Positions 53,941 through 61,802 of a stretch of 64,000 nt of DNA are shown here, piece by piece (the stretch's first letter is position 1; each line of letters opens with the position of its first letter). The notes under the pieces are model-generated. The model had not been told where the DNA came from, ran no database searches, and saw only the letters and a list, made by a program, of their open reading frames with translations. The DNA is from CAXMRP01 sp965216515 (lineage in GTDB: Bacteria; Pseudomonadota; Alphaproteobacteria; Rhizobiales; Afifellaceae): positions 372,001 to 436,000 of the forward strand of contig OZ244173.1 in assembly GCA_965216515.1 (NCBI GenBank). The letters are read 5' to 3'. The translations under genes were made by a program, and so were the position numbers.

Positions 53941-54901
53941 GGTGATCAAACCCGGTCTGCTGACCACCGTTCAGGATCTCGGACGGCCCGGCTATTTCCA
54001 TCTGGGTATTCCCATGGGCGGCGCGATGGACCGCATGGCGATGCGCACGGCGAATTTGCTGGTCGGCAATGAAGAAGGTGCCGCGGGTCTGGAAGCCGTG
54101 TTTATGGGCCCGGAACTGGAATTCACTTTGGACACCGTGTTTGCCGTGACCGGTGCCGACATCCCGGTGATGCTGGATGGCGAGGAGCAGCCCGGCTGGA
54201 CGGCGGTTGCGGCGAAAGCCGGGCAGCGATTGAACTTCGGATTCCTGAAATCCGGTGCGCGGATCTATATTGCCTTTGCTGGCGGGGTCGACACGCCCCC
54301 GGCGCTGGGATCGCGGTCAACCTATGCGATCGGGGCCCTGGGCGGCATCGGCGGCCGCGCCATTGCCGAGGGCGATTCGCTGCCGGTTGGTGAAGCGGAT
54401 CCGGCTGAAGCCGGGGCGACGGTGCCGGTCGGGTTGCGCCGCAAACCGGGCACGCCGACCGAATTGCGGACATTGCCGGGGCTTTATTGGCACCGGATCA
54501 CCGAGGCCGCGCAAACCGGATTTTTCGAAGACGAATGGGCGGTGGCGCCGGAAGCCGACCGGATGGGGTATCGCTTCCGGGGCGGCAGGCCGCTGGAATT
54601 CGTGGAGCGCGAGCAGCCATTCGGCGCCGGCTCTGATCCCTCCAACATTGTCGATGGCTGCTATCCCTACGGATCGGTGCAGGTGCCGGGCGGAACCGAG
54701 CCGATCGTGCTGCATCGCGATGCCGTGTCGGGAGGCGGATATTTCATGATCGGCACGGTCATTTCCGCCGATATGGATCTGATCGGCCAGTTGCAGCCGC
54801 ACATGCCGGTCAAATTCGTCGAGATCGATATGGAAAAAGCGCTTCAGGCGCGGGCCGACCGTGCGGCGATAATGAGCCGCATCCGAGCGGCATTGGACTG
54901 A
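53930..54901 (+). CDS. pxpC: 5-oxoprolinase subunit C / KipA-like (AHS2 domain)
   Basis: A 323-residue AHS2-domain protein. It starts VIKPGLLTTVQDLGRPGYF, then GIPMGGAMDRMAMRTANLLV, AVTGADIPVMLDG and the late GCYPYGSVQVPGGTEPIVLHRDAVSGGGY in pieces, all typical of KipA/PxpC. It pairs with the AHS1 protein and is coupled to it by an 11-base overlap. With the biotin carboxylase and carrier proteins it completes the domain set of urea carboxylase in separate genes. Confidence 0.9.
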   Translation: MAVKVIKPGLLTTVQDLGRPGYFHLGIPMGGAMDRMAMRTANLLVGNEEGAAGLEAVFMGPELEFTLDTVFAVTGADIPVMLDGEEQPGWTAVAAKAGQRLNFGFLKSGARIYIAFAGGVDTPPALGSRSTYAIGALGGIGGRAIAEGDSLPVGEADPAEAGATVPVGLRRKPGTPTELRTLPGLYWHRITEAAQTGFFEDEWAVAPEADRMGYRFRGGRPLEFVEREQPFGAGSDPSNIVDGCYPYGSVQVPGGTEPIVLHRDAVSGGGYFMIGTVISADMDLIGQLQPHMPVKFVEIDMEKALQARADRAAIMSRIRAALD

Positions 54902-54905
54902 CGTC

Positions 54906-56192
54906 GTGGCCTCCGCGCAGCCGAAATCCAGGAAAAGGCCTGCAAAACCGGCCGTGCGCCGGCCACGCAAGACCCTGCGTATTCTGGGCACCTCGGTCAC
55001 CCAGACATGCGCCATAAAGCGGGCCGCGGTCGAAGATCTCGGCCTGGAGCTTGAATTCATCACCCGCGACGGGACCGAAGCGCAGCGGCAGGGGGCGTTG
55101 TTTCCCGACAGTTTCGACGTTTACGACCAATGGTTTCATGACATCGACCTTGTCTGGCCAACGGGCTCATTGCAGCCGCTGGCGATTTCGCGGATCGATC
55201 GCTGGGATGAAATCAACGACCTTCCGAAAACCGGCCGCCTGCGTGCGGATATGCCACCGCCGCCGGGGGGCGATCCGTCCCGCCGTCTCTATGTTCAGCT
55301 TGACGGATCCATGGGAGAGACGCCGTCCGACCGGATCAGCATGACTCCGACCGTTCACAACGCCGACAGTTTCGCTGTTATCGGCTGTCGGCCCGAAGAA
55401 GTGCAAAGCTGGCGTGTCCTGCTCGACAGTGACTGGTCCGGACGTGTTCTCCTTCAGCGCGATGCCGCCATTGGCAGTCTCGATATGCTGCTTGCCATGC
55501 AGGCGTCCGGGGAATTGTTGACCGCCGATCTGGGCGATCTCAAACTGGAGGAGATCGAGGCGTTTATCGGCCGTGTCCGCGCGCTGGTGCGTCGGTCGCA
55601 TTTCCACACGATCTGGGCCGACGAAGAAGATGCTGTCGCCGCCATGCGATCCGGCCGCCGGCTGATCGGATCGATGTGGTGGTCCGGCTTTGCCAAGCTG
55701 CGTGCCGCCGGTGTCCCCGTTTCCATGGTTACGCCGGTGGAGGGCTACCGGGGCTGGTTCGGCGGGCTGGCCGTGTCGTCGCGCGTCGACGACTGGGCGC
55801 GGGACGCCGCATACGACTACATCAACTGGTGGCTGGACGGCCGGGCGGGCGCATTGATGGCGCGCTCGGGCGCCTACATGGCCAATCCGGATACAGTGCG
55901 CCGGCTCCTGAGCGAGGACGAGTGGCAGTTCTGGTACGAAGGCGCCGCCGCGGTCGGGGATATCCGCGATCAGGACGGCAATGTGATCCATTCGGCCGGG
56001 CAGAAGCGCGAAGGCGGGGCTTATGGCGATCGCATGAGCCGGGTCCGTGTGTGGAACACGGTCATGAACGAGCACAACTATCTTGTGCGAAACTGGGAAG
56101 CGGCACTCAACGAACCGCCGCGCCGCCTCAAAGAGCCTGCCGCTGCAGATATTCCGGCAATTGGGGCTCGGGAAACACGGATATCGCCATGA
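54906..56192 (+). CDS. PotD-like solute-binding-protein homologue without signal peptide
   Basis: A 428-residue protein resembling spermidine/putrescine-type binding proteins (PotD). Its C-terminal half is similar to the Tat-exported protein at 61803, for example EGYRGWFGGLAVSSRVDDW and QFWYEG. The N-terminus is very basic (MASAQPKSRKRPAKPAVRRP) and has no hydrophobic stretch. Because pxpC ends 4 bases before the GTG start, no longer version with a signal exists. It should remain in the cytoplasm, perhaps as a ligand-binding or sensor protein, unless export is by another route. It overlaps the convergent GntR gene by 65 bp. Confidence 0.78.
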   Translation: MASAQPKSRKRPAKPAVRRPRKTLRILGTSVTQTCAIKRAAVEDLGLELEFITRDGTEAQRQGALFPDSFDVYDQWFHDIDLVWPTGSLQPLAISRIDRWDEINDLPKTGRLRADMPPPPGGDPSRRLYVQLDGSMGETPSDRISMTPTVHNADSFAVIGCRPEEVQSWRVLLDSDWSGRVLLQRDAAIGSLDMLLAMQASGELLTADLGDLKLEEIEAFIGRVRALVRRSHFHTIWADEEDAVAAMRSGRRLIGSMWWSGFAKLRAAGVPVSMVTPVEGYRGWFGGLAVSSRVDDWARDAAYDYINWWLDGRAGALMARSGAYMANPDTVRRLLSEDEWQFWYEGAAAVGDIRDQDGNVIHSAGQKREGGAYGDRMSRVRVWNTVMNEHNYLVRNWEAALNEPPRRLKEPAAADIPAIGARETRISP

Positions 56193-57144
56193 GCCGCTGT
56201 CTCGTCCTTTCAGCCGACAGTTTCAGGTGTTCCGCCAACGCGGCGGCGGCGGCGTCATGAGAACCGCGAACCACGAAATCCAGGACGATCATGTGTTCGC
56301 GCAGCGCAATCTCGAAGGGCTGCCCTCCGGCGATGTTGGCAAACAGCCTGTTGACCACCAGCGCGATCTGGATCTGGCGGATCATCCGCAAAAGATAGGT
56401 ATTCGGCGATCTTGCCAGAAGGCGGATGTGAATATCGGTTTCGAGATTTTCGATGCATTCGGCATTGACATCGACGCGGCCGGCCAGCGCATCGGACAGG
56501 TTGATCCTCATTCTTTCGATATCGCCCGAGGGGACCAGTGGCGCGCTGTCGACAAGTGCCAGCGGTTCAAGCTTGCCCCGGATCGAATAGAAATGCGCCA
56601 GATCGCTCGCCGTCAGCGGCCCCACGACCCAGTGCGAGCGAAGATTCTTGCGCACCAATCCGCGATCCTGGAACCGCGAAAGAAGTTCGCGAATAACATT
56701 CCGGCTGACCGAAAAGTGGTTTGCCGCAGCCTGCTCGTTGATCCGAAACTGACCAAAGGGCAAAGCCAGTGCGATAAACTCCTCGAAGGTACGGGCGATT
56801 CGTTCCGCAGAGGCCGGTTGCGGCTCGGTTGGCGCTTTCGGACCAAGACCCAGCATTTGGCGTGTAAGACGAACGCGCTCCGGAACGACCGCACCGGAAC
56901 CGTTGACGACAAAGCCGCGCCCGTCGAACCGGCTGATTGTTCCGCCCCGTTCCAGTTGACCCAGCGCCATTCGGACCGGCGTTCGACTGGTCCCGAAAAG
57001 TTCGGCAATTCGTCCCTCGGTCAGGATGGCGCCTTGTTGCAGCCGCCCATCTGCGATGGCCCGCGCCAAAGCCTCCTCGATCGCAACATATCGCGGCTCG
57101 CGGCGAACCGCCGGGTCAACTTTGTCGTGTTCGCTCGACCGCAT
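56128..57144 (-). CDS. GntR-type regulator with two winged-helix domains
   Basis: A 338-residue GntR/FCD-type regulator. A first winged helix (about 18-85) reads IAELFGTSRTPVRMALGQLE; a second (about 113-178) reads AAANHFSVSRNVIRELLSRF; then an all-helical FCD-like ligand domain follows (about 185-325). Ordinary FCD regulators (about 220-250 residues) have one DNA-binding domain. The start is the ATG facing the importer operon across 236 bp, so it likely controls the PotABC genes and itself. Its 3' end overlaps the convergent binding-protein gene. Confidence 0.85.
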   Translation of the reverse strand: MRSSEHDKVDPAVRREPRYVAIEEALARAIADGRLQQGAILTEGRIAELFGTSRTPVRMALGQLERGGTISRFDGRGFVVNGSGAVVPERVRLTRQMLGLGPKAPTEPQPASAERIARTFEEFIALALPFGQFRINEQAAANHFSVSRNVIRELLSRFQDRGLVRKNLRSHWVVGPLTASDLAHFYSIRGKLEPLALVDSAPLVPSGDIERMRINLSDALAGRVDVNAECIENLETDIHIRLLARSPNTYLLRMIRQIQIALVVNRLFANIAGGQPFEIALREHMIVLDFVVRGSHDAAAAALAEHLKLSAERTRQRLMAISVFPEPQLPEYLQRQAL

Positions 57145-57380
57145 ATGAAGAACTCTGATGCCGGCAACTGTAGATCACAAACATCCTATATATATGTACT
57201 TTGCTTACGAAAGTCATTTTTCAGAGATTCAATTGGCGGATGGTTGCGCAATTTTTCGGAAAAAAGACCGGATTCCTCAGAAGTTGAGCTTACAATAATT
57301 GACTCTTGCAGACAATGTGCACAATGTTGGGGGCAGGGGTTACGGTGTTCGGGATACGCCGGGGAGGGGCCCGTCCTTCC

Positions 57381-58484
57381 ATGATGGAATTGCATGGACT
57401 TGCAAAGACGTATGACGGACGACCGGCGGTCGCCGATTTGTCGCTGACGGTCAAGGAGGACGAGTATCTCACCCTGCTGGGACCGTCCGGATCGGGAAAG
57501 TCGACGCTGCTGCGGCTGATTGCCGGATTGGACCTGCCGGACCGCGGACGGGTGCTGGTAAACGGCCAGGACATTACCACTCTGCCGACCTATTTGCGGG
57601 GGCTCGGCTTTGTCCAACAGAACTACGCGCTCTTTCCGCATATGACGGTCGCCGACAACATCGCCTTTGGCTTGAGGAATCGGCTGGCCAATCCGGTCAC
57701 CGATGAATCCGCGGTCGGCAGCCGGATCGGACAAATGATGGATCTGGTCGGCCTGTCCGGCCTGGAAGACCGCATGGTCGCACAGATCTCCGGCGGTCAG
57801 AAGCAGCGCGTGTCACTGGCACGGACACTCATCACGGAACCCAGGGTCTGCCTGCTGGACGAACCGCTGGGGGCACTGGACGCCAATTTGCGGGAGCGGA
57901 TGACGGTGGAGCTTCGCAACATCCGTCAGACACTGGGCGTGACCTTTTTCCATGTTACCGGCAACGAGTCCGAGGCGCTGGCGATGGGCGACCGGATGAT
58001 TGTTCTGAACGAAGGCCGGATAATTCAGGTTGCCTCCCCGGATGGAATATTCGATACGCCAGCCGACGTGCGCGTGGCGAAATTTGTCAACAGTTACAAC
58101 ATACTGCACGGAATTGTCGAAGCCGGGATATTCAAAAGCGGGGATTTGCAGCTGCCGGTTCCTGCCGCCGTGCAGGCGGCGCGTCATATCGCCATCCGGT
58201 ACGACCGTCCGGTGATCGCCGGCGAAGGCGTGGAAGATGCCGCCGGGTTTCACGGGATATCGGCCACCTATATCGCCAGCGAGTTCATGGGCAGCTACGT
58301 GGTTTATTTCTTCCGCGACAGCACAGGCGCTGTTTTCGAGGTTGAACGTCATCTGAGCCGATCCGATCCCGAAACCTTCCAGGGCGGCGCCCGCAAACGC
58401 TTGAGCTGGCGGCTGGAGGACACGCTGTTTTTTGATTCAGACGGCTTCCGGCTGGACGCCGCTGAAAAGGGGGGAACAGGCTGA
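57381..58484 (+). CDS. PotA-type ABC importer ATPase with altered H-loop
   Basis: A 367-residue ATPase of the polyamine/iron-type importers: Walker A GPSGSGKSTL, Q-loop FVQQNYALFP, signature ISGGQKQRVSLAR, Walker B LLDEPLGALDANLR. The switch (H-loop) is FFHVTGNESEAL: the usual VTH His is Gly194 here, whereas the ATPase at 63071 keeps VTHAQSEAL. A C-terminal TOBE-type domain (about 240-367) follows. The start was set by GGAGGGG upstream and alignment; earlier in-frame ATG codons exist. It is coupled to the next permease by TGATG. Confidence 0.9.
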   Translation: MMELHGLAKTYDGRPAVADLSLTVKEDEYLTLLGPSGSGKSTLLRLIAGLDLPDRGRVLVNGQDITTLPTYLRGLGFVQQNYALFPHMTVADNIAFGLRNRLANPVTDESAVGSRIGQMMDLVGLSGLEDRMVAQISGGQKQRVSLARTLITEPRVCLLDEPLGALDANLRERMTVELRNIRQTLGVTFFHVTGNESEALAMGDRMIVLNEGRIIQVASPDGIFDTPADVRVAKFVNSYNILHGIVEAGIFKSGDLQLPVPAAVQAARHIAIRYDRPVIAGEGVEDAAGFHGISATYIASEFMGSYVVYFFRDSTGAVFEVERHLSRSDPETFQGGARKRLSWRLEDTLFFDSDGFRLDAAEKGGTG

Positions 58485-59371
58485 TGTCGGCGGTCGAGTT
58501 TACAGAGGCACCCAAACAGGCTTTCTGGATCCGCAACCGGCACTACCTGCTGCTGACCCCGGGCATCGTCTGGATGGTTCTGTTTCTGGTCGTGCCGCTG
58601 TTGATGATGGTCTATGTCAGTTTCTGGACCCAGACCACGTTCGCCATCAACTCTGAGCTCACGACAAAAAGCTGGGTGGCGTTCTTCTCGTCGGAAACCT
58701 ACCTGGGCGCGCTTTTGCGCACCTTGCGCATCTGGCTCACGGTCCTGTCGATCACGCTGATAATCGGCTACCCGACGGCGCTCTTTATCGGACAGTTCGT
58801 TAGAAACAAGACCGCGCAGACGGCGTTGCTCGTGGCTTGTGTGATCCCGTTCTGGACGTCCTTCCTGATCCGCGTGCTGGCGTGGCGGCCGATGCTGGGC
58901 AAAGAGGGCGCTATCAATATCCTGCTGCAAAAGCTCGGGATCACATCGCAACCCGTCGAAGTCCTTCTGTTTACGGAACTTTCCGTCATCATCGGCATGA
59001 CACAGATCTATGTGGTGTTCATGGTCGGTCCGATCGCCTTCATGTTGGCGCGTATCGACGAAAGCCTCATCGAGGCGGCGCGCGATCTCGGCGCCTCCGC
59101 CTGGACGATCTTCCGCAAGATCATTTTTCCTCTCAGCCTGCCCGGCGTGGTCGTCGGCGCGATCTTCGTTTCGGTCATGGTACTGGGCGAATTCGCCACC
59201 GCATCGGCTCTGTCCGGGCGCAAGGTGAACCTGCTCGGCAACATCATCGTCACGCAGGTGGGTTCACTCAAATGGGCTTTCGCAGCCGTCGTCGGTGTGG
59301 TGCTGACGGTGGTTATGGCCATCGTGATCACCGGATTGCTCCGGATCGTGAACCTGCGTCGGGAACTCTAG
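58484..59371 (+). CDS. PotB-type ABC permease
   Basis: A 295-residue permease with about six helices. The EAA loop is LIEAARDLGASAWTIFRKIIFPLSLPG, typical of the polyamine/Fe-type (PotB) group; PFWTSFLIRVLAW is another group marker. It starts in the stop of the ATPase gene. It forms the channel with the PotC-like protein that follows. Confidence 0.92.
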   Translation: MSAVEFTEAPKQAFWIRNRHYLLLTPGIVWMVLFLVVPLLMMVYVSFWTQTTFAINSELTTKSWVAFFSSETYLGALLRTLRIWLTVLSITLIIGYPTALFIGQFVRNKTAQTALLVACVIPFWTSFLIRVLAWRPMLGKEGAINILLQKLGITSQPVEVLLFTELSVIIGMTQIYVVFMVGPIAFMLARIDESLIEAARDLGASAWTIFRKIIFPLSLPGVVVGAIFVSVMVLGEFATASALSGRKVNLLGNIIVTQVGSLKWAFAAVVGVVLTVVMAIVITGLLRIVNLRREL

Positions 59372-59383
59372 GGGGCGGGCGCG

Positions 59384-60241
59384 ATGCATCAACTGAAACC
59401 ACTTCGCTGGATCCTTGCGGTTTACACGGCGTTGTTCGTGATCTTCCTCTATGGCCCGTTCGTTGTGATGGCGATCCTGAGCTTCCAGCAAGGGCCGGAA
59501 GGCGGACCTCAGTTTCCCATAATCGAGCCGTCCGTCTTCTGGTACGAACATGTGCTGGGCATCGCTCCACCATCGCGCGTGGCCCCGCTTCCCATCGGCG
59601 AAGCGTTGATAAGATCGCTGACACTGGCCTTTGCGACGATGGTCGTCTCCACGGTGCTCGGCACGATGACGGCCCAGGCGTTTCGAACCCGCTTCAAAGG
59701 ATCGGGGATTGTCTTCTACCTGATCGTGTTGGGCATGATGGTGCCGGGCGTTTTGCTGGGCCTCGGCATGGCGCTGGTTGCAACAAATCTCGGAATCGAG
59801 CGGACATGGTGGGGGACGTCCTTCGTGTTGCACGTGGTCTACACCTATCCCTTTGCCTTTCTCGTAATGCTGGCGATCTTCAATCGCTTTGACAAATCGG
59901 TAGAGGAGGCGTCGTGGACCCTGGGTGTCGCGCCCGGACGCACGTTTCGCAAGGTGACCTTTCCGATGATTTTCCCGGGCGTGCTGTCGGCCATGCTGTT
60001 CGCCCTGACCCTGAGCTACGACGAATTTCCGCGCACCCTGTTCACCGGCGGGTCGGATGTGACCATGCCGATTGCGATCTACGGAACATTCGCGGTGGAG
60101 ATTCACCCCAACCTGTTCGCATTCGGGGTGCTGACCACCCTCTTCTCCCTGTCGCTGCTGGCGGTCTACGGGATCTTGATGAGCCTGTCGGTGCGCAGGG
60201 CACGCATGCGGGGCAGTGGTATCCAGGAGGACGTGGCATGA
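59384..60241 (+). CDS. PotC-type ABC permease
   Basis: A 285-residue permease of about six helices. The EAA loop is VEEASWTLGVAPGRTFRKVTFPMIFPG, and FLYGPFVVMAILSFQ opens the protein as in PotC. It lies 12 bases after the PotB-like gene, and its stop overlaps the first SDR gene (ATGATG), so importer and oxidoreductase are co-translated. Confidence 0.92.
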   Translation: MHQLKPLRWILAVYTALFVIFLYGPFVVMAILSFQQGPEGGPQFPIIEPSVFWYEHVLGIAPPSRVAPLPIGEALIRSLTLAFATMVVSTVLGTMTAQAFRTRFKGSGIVFYLIVLGMMVPGVLLGLGMALVATNLGIERTWWGTSFVLHVVYTYPFAFLVMLAIFNRFDKSVEEASWTLGVAPGRTFRKVTFPMIFPGVLSAMLFALTLSYDEFPRTLFTGGSDVTMPIAIYGTFAVEIHPNLFAFGVLTTLFSLSLLAVYGILMSLSVRRARMRGSGIQEDVA

Positions 60242-60984
60242 TGCGTCTGTCACGCCACAATGCAGTCGTTACCGGGGCCGGCGCCGGGATCGGGCGCGCC
60301 ATTGCGATGCGGTTGGCGGGGGAGGGCGCGAAAGTCGTCGTGAACGACCTGAACCCTTCCAGCGCCCAAGCGACCGCCGTGGCAATCAAGGAGGCCGGGG
60401 GCAGCGCCATCGCCATACAGGGTGATGTCAGCGACGAAGCGGATGTCGACCGCACATTCAAGGCCTGCGAGGACGCCTGGGGGCGCTGCACGCTGGCGGT
60501 CAACAATGCCGGTATCGTTCAGCAGATCCGGCTTGCCGAAATGACCGCGGCCGACTGGGATCGGATGATCTCGGTCCATCTGCGCGGCTGCTTTCTGGGC
60601 TGCCGGCGCACAATCAATTCCATGCTGGAAGCCGGCGATGGCGTGATCGTCAACATCGCTTCGCAATTGGGCCAGATCGGCGGTGTCGAACTCACCCACT
60701 ACAGCGCCGCCAAGGCCGGGATCATCGGCCTGACGAAATCGCTGGCGCGCGAGGTCAGTGCGACGGGTGTGCGTGTCAACGCGGTTGCGCCGGGCCCGAT
60801 CAACACCGAACTGGTGCTCGGTCTCAGCGAAGACTGGCGGGCGGCGAAAGCGGCCGAATTGCCCCTCGGCCGTTTCGGCGCGCCGGAGGATGTGGCCGCG
60901 ACTGTGGCGTTTCTCGCCTCCGACGATGCGGCGCTTTATGTGGGCCAGACGCTGGGCCCGAATTCCGGCGATGTGATGCTCTGA
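60238..60984 (+). CDS. short-chain dehydrogenase/reductase (SDR)
   Basis: A 248-residue classical SDR: TGAGAGIGRAIA (cofactor), NNAGIV, ASQLGQIGGVELTHYSAAKAG (Ser...Tyr-x-x-x-Lys) and a late VGQTLGPNSGDVML. VVVNDLNPS after strand 2 suggests NAD preference through the Asp. Start at the first of two adjacent ATG codons, overlapping the permease stop. It probably oxidises a hydroxyl group on the substrate or on an opened-ring product. Substrate unknown. Confidence 0.9.
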   Translation: MMRLSRHNAVVTGAGAGIGRAIAMRLAGEGAKVVVNDLNPSSAQATAVAIKEAGGSAIAIQGDVSDEADVDRTFKACEDAWGRCTLAVNNAGIVQQIRLAEMTAADWDRMISVHLRGCFLGCRRTINSMLEAGDGVIVNIASQLGQIGGVELTHYSAAKAGIIGLTKSLAREVSATGVRVNAVAPGPINTELVLGLSEDWRAAKAAELPLGRFGAPEDVAATVAFLASDDAALYVGQTLGPNSGDVML

Positions 60985-60999
60985 ATCATTGGGGAGGGC

Positions 61000-61755
61000 A
61001 TGATGAAAACAGCAATGATAACAGGCGCCGGGATCGGCATTGGCAAGGCGACGGCCCATGCCTTCGCCCGGGCCGGATACCGGGTTATCGTGACGGACAT
61101 CCTGGATGCCGAGGGTGCGGCGGTTGCCGAGGCGATCAATGCCGGCGGCGGCGGCGCGGAATTTCACAGACTGGATGTGACCTCGACAAATGATGCCGAC
61201 AGTGTCGTCGCCCGTGTGGAGGCCGCATACGGTGCGCTCGACACGATCGTCTGCAATGCCGGCATCGCGCACAAGGTGCCGCTGGATCAACTCACCGATG
61301 CAAAGTGGGATCATACATTCGACATCGACCTGAAGGGCATGCTTCGGGTGGTCCGCGCCGCAGCGCCCGAAATGCGCGCGGCAAAGTCCGGCACGGTCAT
61401 CTGCCTCAGCTCGATAATGGGTTTCGCGTATGGCTGGGACGAACATGTGCATTACTCCGCCGCCAAGGCCGGCGTGGCCGGGCTGGTGCGCGGTCTCAGC
61501 GTCGAACTCGCCGCTGACGGCGTACGCGTAAACGGGGTTGCGCCCGGATTTTGCCGCACCGCCCAGGCGCTGAGTGAGGAGCATTCAGTGGGTCCGGAGG
61601 GGCTTGAGCGTGCCGCGGACTACATCCCGTTGGGACGGGTGGGTGAGCCCGAAGACATTGCCGACGTTATTTTATTCCTCGCATCCGATGCGGCCCGGTA
61701 CATGACCGGACAGATCGTGGTTGTGGATGGAGGGCTGTTGGTCGGCCGCTACTAG
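61000..61755 (+). CDS. short-chain dehydrogenase/reductase (SDR)
   Basis: A 251-residue classical SDR: TGAGIGIGKATAH, CNAGIAHK, LSSIMGFAYGWDEHVHYSAAK as the active-site region, and TGQIVVVDGGLLVG at the end. VIVTDILDAEG places an Asp after strand 2, favouring NAD. GGGGAGGG lies upstream of the ATG. It directly follows another SDR, from which it differs, so the pair may act on successive steps or on opposite stereochemistries. Confidence 0.9.
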   Translation: MMKTAMITGAGIGIGKATAHAFARAGYRVIVTDILDAEGAAVAEAINAGGGGAEFHRLDVTSTNDADSVVARVEAAYGALDTIVCNAGIAHKVPLDQLTDAKWDHTFDIDLKGMLRVVRAAAPEMRAAKSGTVICLSSIMGFAYGWDEHVHYSAAKAGVAGLVRGLSVELAADGVRVNGVAPGFCRTAQALSEEHSVGPEGLERAADYIPLGRVGEPEDIADVILFLASDAARYMTGQIVVVDGGLLVGRY

Positions 61756-61802
61756 GCCGACCGCAAAACCAAGGTGGAAACCGCAACAGGGAGAGTAAGA
61801 AA

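Noticed and set aside
57318..57342. TGTGCACA palindrome within the GntR-importer intergenic region as a GntR operator.
   Set aside because: Only 8 bp are symmetric and the flanks do not match; such short palindromes are expected by chance.
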